Positions 1 through 8,495 of a stretch of DNA of 64,000 nucleotides are shown here, in pieces (the first letter of the stretch is position 1; the number at the start of each line of letters is the position of its first letter). The position numbers and the translations under genes were made by a program. Under the pieces are notes generated by a model. It was not told the origin of the DNA, ran no database searches, and was given only the letters and a program-made list of their open reading frames with translations. The DNA lies in the NCBI RefSeq assembly GCF_002266425.1, contig NZ_NPMN01000006.1, forward strand, positions 62,001 to 126,000. The letters are read 5' to 3'. Source of the stretch: Tissierella sp. P1. GTDB taxonomy: Bacteria > Bacillota > Clostridia > Tissierellales > Tissierellaceae.

Positions 1-1
1 T

Positions 2-88
2 ATACCAATACTGAATGATGACAATTTCAAATTTTTAAGTGAAGAAGAATTGCCTGATGACTATAAACCAGAGATGATAGATATTTAG
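2..88 (+). CDS. C-terminal end of an unidentified protein (5' truncated by window)
   Basis: An open frame enters from the left edge and stops with TAG at 86-88. The visible tail is 28 residues, acidic, ending PEMIDI. I do not recognise the family. It is separated from the eut operon by two terminators, so it probably belongs to another transcription unit. Confidence 0.35.
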   Translation: MPILNDDNFKFLSEEELPDDYKPEMIDI

Positions 89-196
89 AGTGTTTTGAAG
101 CGGAGTCTTCTCTGGAAGAATGATTAGATATTATTTTGTTGATATACCATAAGGCATATTCGTCAGAATTTCTGAAACAGATGGAATTTGTATCAA

Positions 197-238
197 ATAA
201 AACCTTCAAAAAATCAACACATTTTTGAAGGTTTTATT
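197..238 (+). terminator. Rho-independent terminator
   Basis: Arms AATAAAACCTTCAAAAA (197-213) and its complement (221-237) form a long A/T-rich stem around a short loop with T-rich 3' side. It lies about 110 bases after the left-edge gene and probably ends that transcript; it could work in both directions. Confidence 0.6.
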
Positions 239-450
239 GTTTTCGATTTACTTGAATTGTAAAGCAAAAGCAGGCATCAATCGATAAAAAATTGGCTGTT
301 TTAGAAACATATTCTGCAACCAATAGGATACCATAGGGGTCTGACATCTTTTGGTACTCTCAGGGTATGGTGAGATGGTAGTAATGTGACAGAGCAGGTT
401 AGATGTGAAAAAAGTTGATGTAACAGGTAAGATGTAGAAAAAAGATATAG

Positions 451-498
451 AACAAGGCACTCTACGTTCCAATTAGTAGAGTACCTTGTTCTTTTTTT
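451..498 (+). terminator. Rho-independent terminator
   Basis: AACAAGGCACTCTAC (451-465) pairs with GTAGAGTACCTTGTT (476-490), with one mismatch, and is followed by CTTTTTTT. The stretch 239-450 between the two terminators shows no convincing gene. This hairpin isolates the eut operon from whatever lies to the left. Confidence 0.75.
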
Positions 499-546
499 AT
501 GTGTCCAGGACTTGAATTGCACAAGCAGATAGCCTATAAAAAACTA

Positions 547-576
547 AAACAAATTCTAAGTGACTAGAATTTGTTT
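547..576 (+). promoter_or_regulatory. Stable hairpin in the eutS leader, possible ANTAR P1
   Basis: A perfect 12-bp stem (547-558 with 565-576) closes a six-base loop AGTGAC. Loop base 1 is A and base 4 is G, which is the rule known for EutV (ANTAR) RNA targets. I find no clear second hairpin or T-tract terminator before the eutS start, so it may be a lone or decayed site or a chance match. Confidence 0.4.
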
Positions 577-665
577 ATAAAGGGAATACTTATATTTGCA
601 TTATAAAGCAAAGAATATAGTATAAATAATCTGTGTTGTGCTCTTATTATGAAAAGAGGGAATCA

Positions 666-1010
666 ATGAATACATTAGAAAGAAAGATATTTGAGTCAGT
701 ACCAGGTAAACAAGTGACATTAGCACATATCATAGCAAATCCAGATGATCGAATCTTTGAAAAATTAGGCTTGAATGATGAAAAGTATCATGCAATTGGT
801 ATTTTAACCATAACCCCCCCAGAGGTTGCAATCATCGCTGTGGATATAGCTAAAAAGACTGCACCTATTAAAATAGGCTTTGTTGATAGGTTCAGTGGGT
901 CTGTATTTATCTTAGGGGATGTAGCAGCTGTACAATCTGCTATGGAACAGGTTGTTATTTCTTTAAGGGAACTTATGCAGTTTTCTGTCCCCCAAATAAC
1001 AAGAACATAA
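666..1010 (+). CDS. eutS: EutS, ethanolamine microcompartment shell protein (copy 1)
   Basis: Shell protein of the ethanolamine microcompartment; EutS is a circularly permuted single-BMC-domain hexamer. The 114 residues show the family signature VPGKQVTLAHIIANP near the N-terminus and IGFVDRFSGSVFILGDVAAV in the second half. I start it at ATG 666 because AGAGGG sits five bases upstream; an upstream in-frame ATG at 633 lacks a ribosome site. It is the first gene of the operon and eutP follows after 16 bases. A second, closely similar eutS lies at 3381, so the operon encodes two paralogues. Confidence 0.93.
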   Translation: MNTLERKIFESVPGKQVTLAHIIANPDDRIFEKLGLNDEKYHAIGILTITPPEVAIIAVDIAKKTAPIKIGFVDRFSGSVFILGDVAAVQSAMEQVVISLRELMQFSVPQITRT

Positions 1011-1026
1011 TAGGTAGGTATAGAAA

Positions 1027-1470
1027 ATGAAAAAAATTATGTTAATTGGATCAGTTGGAAGTGGAAAAACCACCCTTTGCCAAAGGATTCAAGGAGAGAG
1101 CATTAAATATAAAAAAACACAATCGGTTGAGTTCTATTCTCAGATGATTGATACACCAGGTGAGTTTGTCTTGCATAGAAGATTCTATAGTGCTCTACAA
1201 ATGATGGCCGCTAGTTCAGATATCATTGGATTCGTTTGTAGCGTGACGGAATCAGGCCAGACATTTTCACCCTATTTTGCACAAAATTTTACGAAACCAT
1301 GTATAGGAATTATTACAAAGATAGATCTAGCACCAAATGAAGAAGCTATTATAAATGCTGAGAAAAGATTAGAATTAGCAGGTGTCGGGAAAATTTTTCG
1401 CCTCTCAGCTGTTGAAGATGAAGGAGTAGTAGAGTTGATAGCCTATCTTTCTAAGGAGAAGGAGGAATAA
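1027..1470 (+). CDS. eutP: EutP/PduV-family P-loop GTPase-like protein
   Basis: 147-residue P-loop protein. GSVGSGKT at residues 8-15 is the Walker A loop, IDTPGE the switch II DxxG-like segment, and TKIDLA the base-specifying TKxD motif, followed by a short SAV box. This is the usual compact EutP/PduV layout; the family associates with ethanolamine and propanediol microcompartments, and its exact job (shell-associated GTPase or acetate-kinase-like role) is debated. It sits between eutS and the adenosyltransferase with a 2-base gap to the next start, so translation is probably coupled. Confidence 0.9.
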   Translation: MKKIMLIGSVGSGKTTLCQRIQGESIKYKKTQSVEFYSQMIDTPGEFVLHRRFYSALQMMAASSDIIGFVCSVTESGQTFSPYFAQNFTKPCIGIITKIDLAPNEEAIINAEKRLELAGVGKIFRLSAVEDEGVVELIAYLSKEKEE

Positions 1471-1472
1471 AT

Positions 1473-2051
1473 TTGCAAATTTATACTAGAACTGGTGATA
1501 AAGGTTATACTAAGATAATCGGTGGTATTCAATTAGCAAAAGATAGTGAACGTATAAAAGCATATGGAACTATTGATGAATTAAATAGTTTTGTAGGATA
1601 TGCTATCACACTTATAAAAAACAATGATTCTTTGAAGAACGAATTAACACAGATCCAACAGTATTTATTTGATTGTGGCAATGATTTAGCAACGCCAACA
1701 GGAAAAGGAACGTATCGAGTTACATCTGATTTGACAGAGTGGATTGAAAAGCGTATTGATGCTTATGCAGGTATTCCTCAAGAAGTGGAGTCTTTTATTT
1801 TGCCAGGTGGTTCACAAGCAGCAAGTATTTTGCATATTTGTAGAACAATTGCCAGAAGAGCAGAAAGAGAGATAGTAACGTTCCAATGGACTAATGATAT
1901 GAATGAAGAAGTTTTGATATTTGTTAATCGCTTATCAGATTACTTTTTTTCATTAGCACGTGTTGCAAATGTAAATGAAGGCATAAAAGATGTGCTTTAT
2001 GAAAGAAGTGGGAAGGTATTCCATATAGATTTGAAAAAAGAGGATTTATAA
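1473..2051 (+). CDS. PduO-type ATP:cob(I)alamin adenosyltransferase
   Basis: Makes adenosylcobalamin, the cofactor of EutBC, from ATP and cob(I)alamin. The N-terminus TRTGDKGYT is the ATP-binding signature of PduO/MMAB enzymes, and RTIARRAERE about residue 130 is the conserved helix with the catalytic Arg and Glu; 192 residues is the normal length. The start is TTG at 1473, seven bases after GGAGG (1461-1465); no better ATG exists. An EutT-type adenosyltransferase is also present at 11049, so the operon appears to have two unrelated enzymes for the same step. Confidence 0.9.
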   Translation: MQIYTRTGDKGYTKIIGGIQLAKDSERIKAYGTIDELNSFVGYAITLIKNNDSLKNELTQIQQYLFDCGNDLATPTGKGTYRVTSDLTEWIEKRIDAYAGIPQEVESFILPGGSQAASILHICRTIARRAEREIVTFQWTNDMNEEVLIFVNRLSDYFFSLARVANVNEGIKDVLYERSGKVFHIDLKKEDL

Positions 2052-2118
2052 TAACTAGGAATACATTTTTAAAAGGCGTCGACAAGATTAAGACTTAATA
2101 ATATTCTATTAAAAAACA

Positions 2119-2197
2119 AGCACAATGGCGTGCTAATTTTTAGAGACGAAGCTATAAGAAAATAATCGGATCGATTTATTTTCCTATGGTTTTTTTG
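2119..2197 (+). promoter_or_regulatory. Putative ANTAR (EutV) antitermination leader before eutG
   Basis: P1 is AGCAC (2119-2123), loop AATGGC, GTGCT (2130-2134); loop position 1 is A and position 4 is G as required for ANTAR binding. A terminator follows: ATAAGAAAATAA (2154-2165) pairs with 2176-2187 with one mismatch, then GG and seven T. A weak second hairpin at 2137-2158 overlaps the terminator arm, but its loop (AGACGAAG) does not fit the rule neatly. In the known system, bound EutV would hold P2 and stop the terminator from forming. Confidence 0.55.
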
Positions 2198-2216
2198 TTA
2201 GAAAGGAGTAGTAGCT

Positions 2217-3356
2217 ATGCAAAAAATAAGATTTGGAACAACATTATATATTGGTGAAGAAAGTCTGAAAAGATTATCAGATTTTAAGAATGAAAAGATT
2301 TTGATAGTAACAGATTCTTTTATTGCTTCATCAGAGTTACTTTCACATATTAGAAACTATATTGATAGCAGCACAGAAATAATGGTGTTTTCTGAAGTTA
2401 TTCCAGATCCCCCAATTGATAACATTGTTGCTGGGTTAGAATATAGTAAGGGTTTTCCAGCTACAATTTTATTAGCAATAGGTGGTGGCTCTGCTATAGA
2501 TGCAGCAAAAGCTATGCTTTATTTTGGTAAATTGACGGATAGATTTAGTGGGATACGATTTGTTACTATTCCTACAACAAGTGGAACGGGTTCAGAGGTT
2601 ACGAATTTCTCGATTATCACTGATGATGAAAAGGGAACAAAATATCCATTGATTACGGATCAAATATTGCCAGATGAAGCTATTTTAGATTCTGGTCTTG
2701 TTGCAGGTTTACCACCTAAGCAAACTGCCGATACAGGTATTGATGTTCTTACTCACGCTATAGAAGCTTATGTTTCCACTAGTGCCAATGATATCTCTGA
2801 TGCTTTAAGTGAAAAAGCTATACGATATGTATTCACTTATTTAGATAGAGCTTATAAAGATGGAAATGATAAAGAAGCACGTGAAAAAATGCATATGGCC
2901 TCAACAATGGCTGGAATGGCCTTTAACATAGCTTCACTAGGGCTAAACCATGGTATAGCACATGCAGCAGGAGCACGTTGGCATATTCCACATGGAAGAA
3001 TAAATGGTATCTTATTACCAAATATTATTCGCTATAATGCAGGAGTTACTGAAGGGAATTATAGTAAGAATACTACCCCCGCTGCAAATCGGTATGCAGA
3101 AATTGCTAAATTCTTAGGATTAAATGCTGGAAGCACACAAATAGGTGTACGAAGTTTAGTAAATGCAATCCTTGCACTTGAAAAGAGACTTTCCATTCCA
3201 AAGAATCTTTCCGAATGGGGAGTTAGCAAGGAACAATTTGAATCAGATAAAAATGTAATAGCAGAAGCTGCTCTTGCAGATCGTTCTACAGCAACAAACC
3301 CTATTGCTCCAACTAAAGAGGATGTAATTAATATTCTAAGGAAATCATTTATATAA
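2217..3356 (+). CDS. eutG: EutG-type iron-containing alcohol dehydrogenase
   Basis: Reduces acetaldehyde to ethanol and regenerates NAD+ inside the microcompartment. 379 residues of the group III alcohol dehydrogenase fold: the NAD loop GGGSAIDAAKAM near residue 90, PTTSGTGSEVT near 122, and the metal-binding histidines in GLNHGIAHAAG and PHGRINGILLPN near residues 243-262. The ATG follows AAAGGAG. It has its own leader with an ANTAR-like hairpin and terminator, so it may be the first gene of a separately controlled segment. Confidence 0.9.
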   Translation: MQKIRFGTTLYIGEESLKRLSDFKNEKILIVTDSFIASSELLSHIRNYIDSSTEIMVFSEVIPDPPIDNIVAGLEYSKGFPATILLAIGGGSAIDAAKAMLYFGKLTDRFSGIRFVTIPTTSGTGSEVTNFSIITDDEKGTKYPLITDQILPDEAILDSGLVAGLPPKQTADTGIDVLTHAIEAYVSTSANDISDALSEKAIRYVFTYLDRAYKDGNDKEAREKMHMASTMAGMAFNIASLGLNHGIAHAAGARWHIPHGRINGILLPNIIRYNAGVTEGNYSKNTTPAANRYAEIAKFLGLNAGSTQIGVRSLVNAILALEKRLSIPKNLSEWGVSKEQFESDKNVIAEAALADRSTATNPIAPTKEDVINILRKSFI

Positions 3357-3380
3357 ATTTTGATTAAATGAGGTGATTAC

Positions 3381-3725
3381 TTGGAAGGAAATGAAAGAAT
3401 TATACAGGAATATGTTCCTGGTAAACAAATCACCGTTGCACATATTATTGCAAAGGCTGACTCGGAACTATATCCAAAGATGGGGATAGTACAATCTGGA
3501 AATGAAGCAGTCGGGATTTTAACTATAACACCAAGTGAAGCATCAATTATCGCTGTTGATATAGCGACAAAAGCTGCTGAAATAGAAATTGGCTTTGTCG
3601 ACAGATTTTCAGGTGCAGTGGTTATAATAGGGGATGTTTCCTCAGTTAAAATTGCTTTAGAAAACATTTTAGAAACCATGGAAAGTCTTTTAGATTTTAC
3701 TGTTGCACCTTTATCTAGCACTTAA
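3381..3725 (+). CDS. eutS: EutS, ethanolamine microcompartment shell protein (copy 2)
   Basis: Second EutS paralogue, 114 residues, with VPGKQITVAHIIAK, TPSEASIIAVDIA and IGFVDRFSGAVVI. It matches the commoner EutS N-terminus (RIIQEYVPGKQ) better than copy 1 does. The start is TTG at 3381 preceded by GAGGTGATT; there is no ATG in range. It follows eutG by 24 bases and is separated from eutA by a regulated leader of about 320 bases. Two EutS types may allow mixed hexamers or shells of different curvature; that is inference. Confidence 0.92.
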   Translation: MEGNERIIQEYVPGKQITVAHIIAKADSELYPKMGIVQSGNEAVGILTITPSEASIIAVDIATKAAEIEIGFVDRFSGAVVIIGDVSSVKIALENILETMESLLDFTVAPLSST

Positions 3726-3920
3726 TGGATACGAAATTATCCTTACCATGTTAATGGAAGACAATGGTATTTGTTATGATGTTCATAATGAAAATATCTT
3801 TAACTTGAGATTGCATATTATAACTAGTTTTGTAAAAAAATAAATTATCGGGAAAAATTGATATTGAATCCATTAATGAAGGGGCAAAAATTATAATTAT
3901 ATCTAAAATTAAAATATAAA

Positions 3921-4002
3921 CTATGACAATGAGGTTATAGATAAAAGCAAAGGCGCTTAATAAGGGGACAATTATAGACCTTTTATTAAGCGTTTATTTT
4001 TT
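3921..4002 (+). promoter_or_regulatory. ANTAR (EutV) dual-hairpin antiterminator and terminator before eutA
   Basis: P1: CTATGAC (3921-3927), loop AATGAG, GTTATAG (3934-3940). P2: AAGC (3945-3948), loop AAAGGC, GCTT (3955-3958). Both hexaloops have A at position 1 and G at position 4. P2 overlaps the 5' arm of a strong terminator: 3954-3967 pairs with 3979-3992 over 14 bases using G-U pairs, followed by TTTATTTTTT. This is the layout known for EutVW-controlled leaders. The rest of 3726-4046 shows no gene. Confidence 0.82.
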
Positions 4003-4046
4003 GAAAAATTTCGAAATATTCAACATATTTAAAGGGAGTAGATAAA

Positions 4047-5477
4047 ATGTCAGAAACTTTATTAAGCGTTGGTATTGATATTGGAACATCAACAACACAA
4101 TTAATTTTATCAGAACTTTCAATTGAAAATATGGCATCAGTTTTTACAATTCCAAGAGTTTCTATTACGGATAAAAAGGTGATATTTAAGAGTGATATTA
4201 TCTTTACTCCTATATTAGAAAACAATCTAATAGATTCAGATAGTATAAAGGCATTTGTAGAGCAGCAATACAAAAGAGCAGGTATCACAAAATCAGATAT
4301 TCAGACTGGGGCAGTCATTATAACTGGGGAAACAGTTCGAAAAGAAAATGCCCAGACAGTCGCTAAAGCTTTAAGTGGCTTTGCTGGAGATTTTGTTGTG
4401 GCAACAGCTGGCCCTGATTTAGAGAGTATTATCGCTGGTAAAGGGGCAGGCACTTATTCCTATTCTGAAAGCCAACACACAACGGCTGTAAACCTTGATA
4501 TTGGAGGCGGGACGACAAATCTAGCAGTATTTAACGATGGGGATATTGAGGATACGGCTTGCTTTGATATTGGAGGTCGCTTGATAAAGGTGGATACCAA
4601 TGAAATCATTCGTTATATTTCCCCAAAAGTAAGGGAAATCATAAAAAGAGAAGCTTTAGATATTCACCTAGATGAAAAGATAAATCTTAAGGAACTAAAT
4701 AAACTTTTAGATATATTTGTACAGGTACTAGAAAACAGCATTGGATTAGGTGAAAAGAACCCTTATTTTGACTTGCTGATAACCAACAAACCATTGAGCA
4801 CAAAGCTGCAAATTAAATGTATTTCATTTTCTGGTGGCGTAGCAGATGGCATTACAAAAGAAAGTTTACAAGATCCCTTTGAATATGGTGATATTGGACT
4901 TTTGTTAGGCAAGAAAATAAGTGGTTCACTCCTTATGACAGCCCTTAAGGTGATTCAAGCAGTAGAAACCATTCGTGCAACTGTAGTAGGAGCAGGATCA
5001 CACACCACTGATGTTTCTGGAAGTACAATCACCTATAAAGAAGACATACTTCCACTTAAGAATATCCCCATCTTACAGTTATCCAAAGATGATGAAAGTA
5101 CGTATAATTGTGGGAATTTAGGAGATATTATTCAAGAAAAAGTAAAATGGTTTATGGTAGACGGGGAAGTGCAAATTATTGGATTAGGTGTAGAAGGTGT
5201 ACATAGTCCTTCCTTCAAATTTATTCAAGATTTAGCAAAAGAAATAATAAAGGGTTTAGATTTGTTGATTAAGGAGAAATTGCCACTTGTTATTGTAGTG
5301 AAAGAAGATATGGCAAAGGCACTAGGCCATAGCCTGTATGCACATCTTCCTAAAGATTATCCATTTATATGTATAGATAGTGTTCATGTACGAAATGGAG
5401 ATTATATCGACATTGGAAAGCCGATTGCAGAAGGTTCTGTTTTACCAGTAGTTATAAAGACACTAGTATTTAATTAA
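4047..5477 (+). CDS. eutA: EutA, ethanolamine ammonia-lyase reactivating factor
   Basis: Chaperone that exchanges damaged cobalamin from EutBC in an ATP-dependent manner. 476 residues with an actin/Hsp70-type ATPase fold: GIDIGTSTTQL at residues 9-19 (phosphate 1) and NLDIGGGTTNLAVF near residue 150 (phosphate 2). Length and position directly before eutB are as expected. The ATG is preceded by AAAGGGAG. A 20-base gap to eutB indicates cotranscription behind the ANTAR leader. Confidence 0.95.
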   Translation: MSETLLSVGIDIGTSTTQLILSELSIENMASVFTIPRVSITDKKVIFKSDIIFTPILENNLIDSDSIKAFVEQQYKRAGITKSDIQTGAVIITGETVRKENAQTVAKALSGFAGDFVVATAGPDLESIIAGKGAGTYSYSESQHTTAVNLDIGGGTTNLAVFNDGDIEDTACFDIGGRLIKVDTNEIIRYISPKVREIIKREALDIHLDEKINLKELNKLLDIFVQVLENSIGLGEKNPYFDLLITNKPLSTKLQIKCISFSGGVADGITKESLQDPFEYGDIGLLLGKKISGSLLMTALKVIQAVETIRATVVGAGSHTTDVSGSTITYKEDILPLKNIPILQLSKDDESTYNCGNLGDIIQEKVKWFMVDGEVQIIGLGVEGVHSPSFKFIQDLAKEIIKGLDLLIKEKLPLVIVVKEDMAKALGHSLYAHLPKDYPFICIDSVHVRNGDYIDIGKPIAEGSVLPVVIKTLVFN

Positions 5478-5497
5478 AGATAAAAGGAGGATGTACA

Positions 5498-6865
5498 ATG
5501 ATTTTAAAGACAAAGCTTTTTGGCAAAACCTATCAATTTTCATCCGTAATGGAAGTTATGGGGAAGGCTAATGAAGAAAAATCTGGGGATAATTTAGCTG
5601 GAGTTGCGGCAGGTAGTGCTGAAGAAAGAGTTGCAGCTAAAGTTGTTCTATCACAATTAACGCTTTCAGATTTATTTAACAACCCTGCAGTGCCATATGA
5701 AAAGGATGAGGTAACACGCATTATTATTGATAATGTTAATCTTAGAACTTATGAAAAGATTAAAAATTGGACAGTAGCTGAATTAAGAGAATGGATTTTA
5801 AATAGCAATACGACAAACTATGATATTCATCGTATATCAAATGGTCTAACTGCTGAAATGGTAGCAGCAGTTGCCAAAATTATGTCCAACTTAGACTTAA
5901 TAGTAGGAGCTCAAAAGATCACAATAACTAAGACTGCTAATACCACAATTGGTATTCCAGGAACTTTTTCAACCCGTTTACAACCAAATCATCCTACTGA
6001 TAATGTGGATGGTATCATGGCTTCAGTTATGGAAGGCTTATCTATGGGAGCTGGAGATGCAGTAATAGGTCTAAATCCAGTGGACGATACAACAGAAAGT
6101 GTAAAGCGTATTCTTCATAAGTTTAATGATTTTATCAATGAGTGGGAAATACCAACACAACATGTTGTTTTAGCTCACGTAGCTACTCAGATGGAAGCAA
6201 TGGAGCAAGGAGCTCCAACAGGATTAGTATTCCAATCCATCGCAGGATCTGAAAAAGGAAATGCAGCTTTTGGGATTTCTGCTAAGATGCTTTCAGAAGC
6301 AAAGGACATGGCTTTAAAGTTGGGGACGGCAGTTGGTCCAAATGTTATGTACTTTGAGACAGGTCAAGGTTCAGAACTTTCTTCCGATGCTCATAATGAT
6401 GTAGATCAACTGACTATGGAAGCTAGATGTTATGGATTTGCAAAATATTTTGATCCGTTCCTTGTTAATACAGTTGTTGGATTTATTGGGCCAGAATATC
6501 TGTATGACTCTAAGCAAGTTATCCGTGCAGGTCTAGAGGATCATTTTATGGGTAAGTTAACTGGTATTTCCATGGGCTGTGATGTTTGTTACACCAACCA
6601 TATGAAGGCAGATCAAAATGATGCTGAAAACTTAACAGTTTTACTTGCAACAGCTGGTGTAAACTTTATCATGGCTATTCCAAATGGTGATGATATTATG
6701 TTGAATTATCAAACCACAGGATACCATGAAGGTGCATCAATTAGACAATTATTAAATAAACGAACAATAAAAGAATTTGACCAATGGTTAGAAAAAATGG
6801 GATTCAGTGAAAATGGACGTTTAACTTCTAAAGCTGGTGATGCATCTGTATTCTTAAAGCATTAA
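5498..6865 (+). CDS. eutB: EutB, ethanolamine ammonia-lyase large subunit
   Basis: Catalytic subunit that splits ethanolamine into acetaldehyde and ammonia with adenosylcobalamin. 455 residues, full length, with conserved segments FSTRLQPNHPTDN, GDAVIGLNPVDD, PTGLVFQSIAGSEKGN and YFETGQGSELS that line the substrate barrel. AAAGGAGG lies 9 bases before the ATG. EutC follows after 25 bases. Confidence 0.97.
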   Translation: MILKTKLFGKTYQFSSVMEVMGKANEEKSGDNLAGVAAGSAEERVAAKVVLSQLTLSDLFNNPAVPYEKDEVTRIIIDNVNLRTYEKIKNWTVAELREWILNSNTTNYDIHRISNGLTAEMVAAVAKIMSNLDLIVGAQKITITKTANTTIGIPGTFSTRLQPNHPTDNVDGIMASVMEGLSMGAGDAVIGLNPVDDTTESVKRILHKFNDFINEWEIPTQHVVLAHVATQMEAMEQGAPTGLVFQSIAGSEKGNAAFGISAKMLSEAKDMALKLGTAVGPNVMYFETGQGSELSSDAHNDVDQLTMEARCYGFAKYFDPFLVNTVVGFIGPEYLYDSKQVIRAGLEDHFMGKLTGISMGCDVCYTNHMKADQNDAENLTVLLATAGVNFIMAIPNGDDIMLNYQTTGYHEGASIRQLLNKRTIKEFDQWLEKMGFSENGRLTSKAGDASVFLKH

Positions 6866-6890
6866 ATATTTCTAAGAGGAGGGATAACTA

Positions 6891-7796
6891 ATGGATGAAT
6901 TAAACTTAAAAGAAATGATTAAATCAATTTTAAATGAAATGGTAGATGAAGTATCACCAGTTATAAATGGTTCAACCACAAAAACAACTGTAGACATAAT
7001 GCAATCTGCTAAGCCACAGAAAGTTGAAGAGGGATTTATACCAGATATTACAGAAGTAGATATTCGCAATCAATTTTTAGTGCCAGATCCAGTAGATAAA
7101 GAAGGTTATCTAAAAATGAAATCCTATACACCAGCTCGCTTGGGATTATGGAGGGCAGGTACAAGATATATGACAGAACCTAGTCTTCGATTCCGTGCTG
7201 ACCATGCTGCTGCCCAAGATGCTGTATTCTCTTATGTTAGCGAAGATTTAATTAAAGAGCTTGGATTTCTAGAGGTTGCTACTGAATGCAAGGATAAAGA
7301 TGAATATATTACACGTCCAGATTTAGGTCGTAAGTTTTCAAATGAAGCAATAAATACAATAAAAGAGGCTGTGAAACCAAATCAGAAAGTACAGGTTATC
7401 GTTGGTGATGGCTTAAGTTCAGCAGCAATAGAGGCAAATATTAGAGATGTTTTGCCTTCCTTACGACAAGGCCTTAAGATGTTTGGACTTGACTTTGGAG
7501 AGGTTGTTTTTATAAAACATTGTCGCGTACCAGCTATGGATCAGATTGGTGAAGCAACAGGAGCTGATGTGGTCTGTCTTTTAATCGGAGAAAGGCCAGG
7601 TCTTGTTACATCGGAATCTATGAGTGCATATATAGCTTATAAACCAACCATTGGTATGCCAGAGGCTAGAAGGACAGTAGTCTCCAATATTCATAGACAA
7701 GGAACCCCAGCAGTAGAAGCAGGAGCATATATTGCCGAAATTATCAAGAGAATGTTAGATAATAAAGCGTCTGGCTTAGATTTGAAAGAAAAATAA
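6891..7796 (+). CDS. eutC: EutC, ethanolamine ammonia-lyase small subunit
   Basis: Small subunit that holds much of the cobalamin site. 301 residues. The N-terminal region (about residues 1-55) is a low-complexity helix plus linker, of the kind that can act as an encapsulation tag; then [41 protein letters not shown] and [15 protein letters not shown] follow, all typical of EutC. AGAGGAGGG sits before the ATG. Immediately followed by shell genes, so core enzyme and shell are made together. Confidence 0.96.
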   Translation: MDELNLKEMIKSILNEMVDEVSPVINGSTTKTTVDIMQSAKPQKVEEGFIPDITEVDIRNQFLVPDPVDKEGYLKMKSYTPARLGLWRAGTRYMTEPSLRFRADHAAAQDAVFSYVSEDLIKELGFLEVATECKDKDEYITRPDLGRKFSNEAINTIKEAVKPNQKVQVIVGDGLSSAAIEANIRDVLPSLRQGLKMFGLDFGEVVFIKHCRVPAMDQIGEATGADVVCLLIGERPGLVTSESMSAYIAYKPTIGMPEARRTVVSNIHRQGTPAVEAGAYIAEIIKRMLDNKASGLDLKEK

Positions 7797-7828
7797 AAAG
7801 CTACTTGATTTAAAGAGGAGGTTTCCTA

Positions 7829-8482
7829 ATGAAAAATGAACGATTAGGTGCAAATGTTCTAAGTGTGAAAATCATTCCAAATGTTGATGATGGATTGGCA
7901 AAGGAATTAAAATTAGCACCAAACCAAAAAAGCTTAGGGATTATTACATCTGATTCTGATGATGTAACATATGTAGCATTAGATGAAGCAACGAAGGCAT
8001 CAGATGTAGTAGTTGTATATGCAAGAAGTATGTATGCTGGAGCTGCTAATGCTTCTACAAAATTAGCAGGAGAAGTTATTGGAATTTTAGCAGGTCCAAG
8101 TCCAGCAGAGATACGAAGTGGTCTAGATCGTGCTATTGAGGTAATAGAAAATGAAGCTAGCTTTTATAGTGCAAATGATGATAATTCAATAATTTATTTT
8201 GCCCATTGCGTATCTAGAACAGGTTCTTATCTTTCAAAAGGAGCAAATGTTAAAGAAGGAGAAGCCATTGCTTATTTAATAGCACCACCGCTTGAAGCAA
8301 TTGTAGCTATTGATTCGGCTTTGAAAGCTGCTGATGTAAAAATGAATGTATTTTATGGGCCTCCATCTGAAACAAACTTTGCAGGAGCATTATTAACAGG
8401 GTCACAATCTGCTTGTAGAGCAGCATGTGAAGCATTTGCCAAAGCAGTGGAAGCCGTTGCTGATAGTCCAACCAGCTATTAG
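7829..8482 (+). CDS. eutL: EutL, tandem-BMC trimeric shell protein
   Basis: Shell trimer with two permuted BMC domains and a gated central pore, as known for EutL. 217 residues, normal length. Diagnostic stretches are KSLGIITSDSDDVTYVALDEATK, VVVYARSMYAGA, and IYFAHCVSRTGSYLS in the second repeat. AGAGGAGG precedes the ATG. Its stop is 13 bases before the next shell gene. Confidence 0.94.
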   Translation: MKNERLGANVLSVKIIPNVDDGLAKELKLAPNQKSLGIITSDSDDVTYVALDEATKASDVVVVYARSMYAGAANASTKLAGEVIGILAGPSPAEIRSGLDRAIEVIENEASFYSANDDNSIIYFAHCVSRTGSYLSKGANVKEGEAIAYLIAPPLEAIVAIDSALKAADVKMNVFYGPPSETNFAGALLTGSQSACRAACEAFAKAVEAVADSPTSY

Positions 8483-8495
8483 GTGGTGGTTAATT

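Noticed and set aside
248..522. Two overlapping minus-strand frames near the left edge
   Set aside because: They cover a terminator and have no ribosome site or protein-like pattern.
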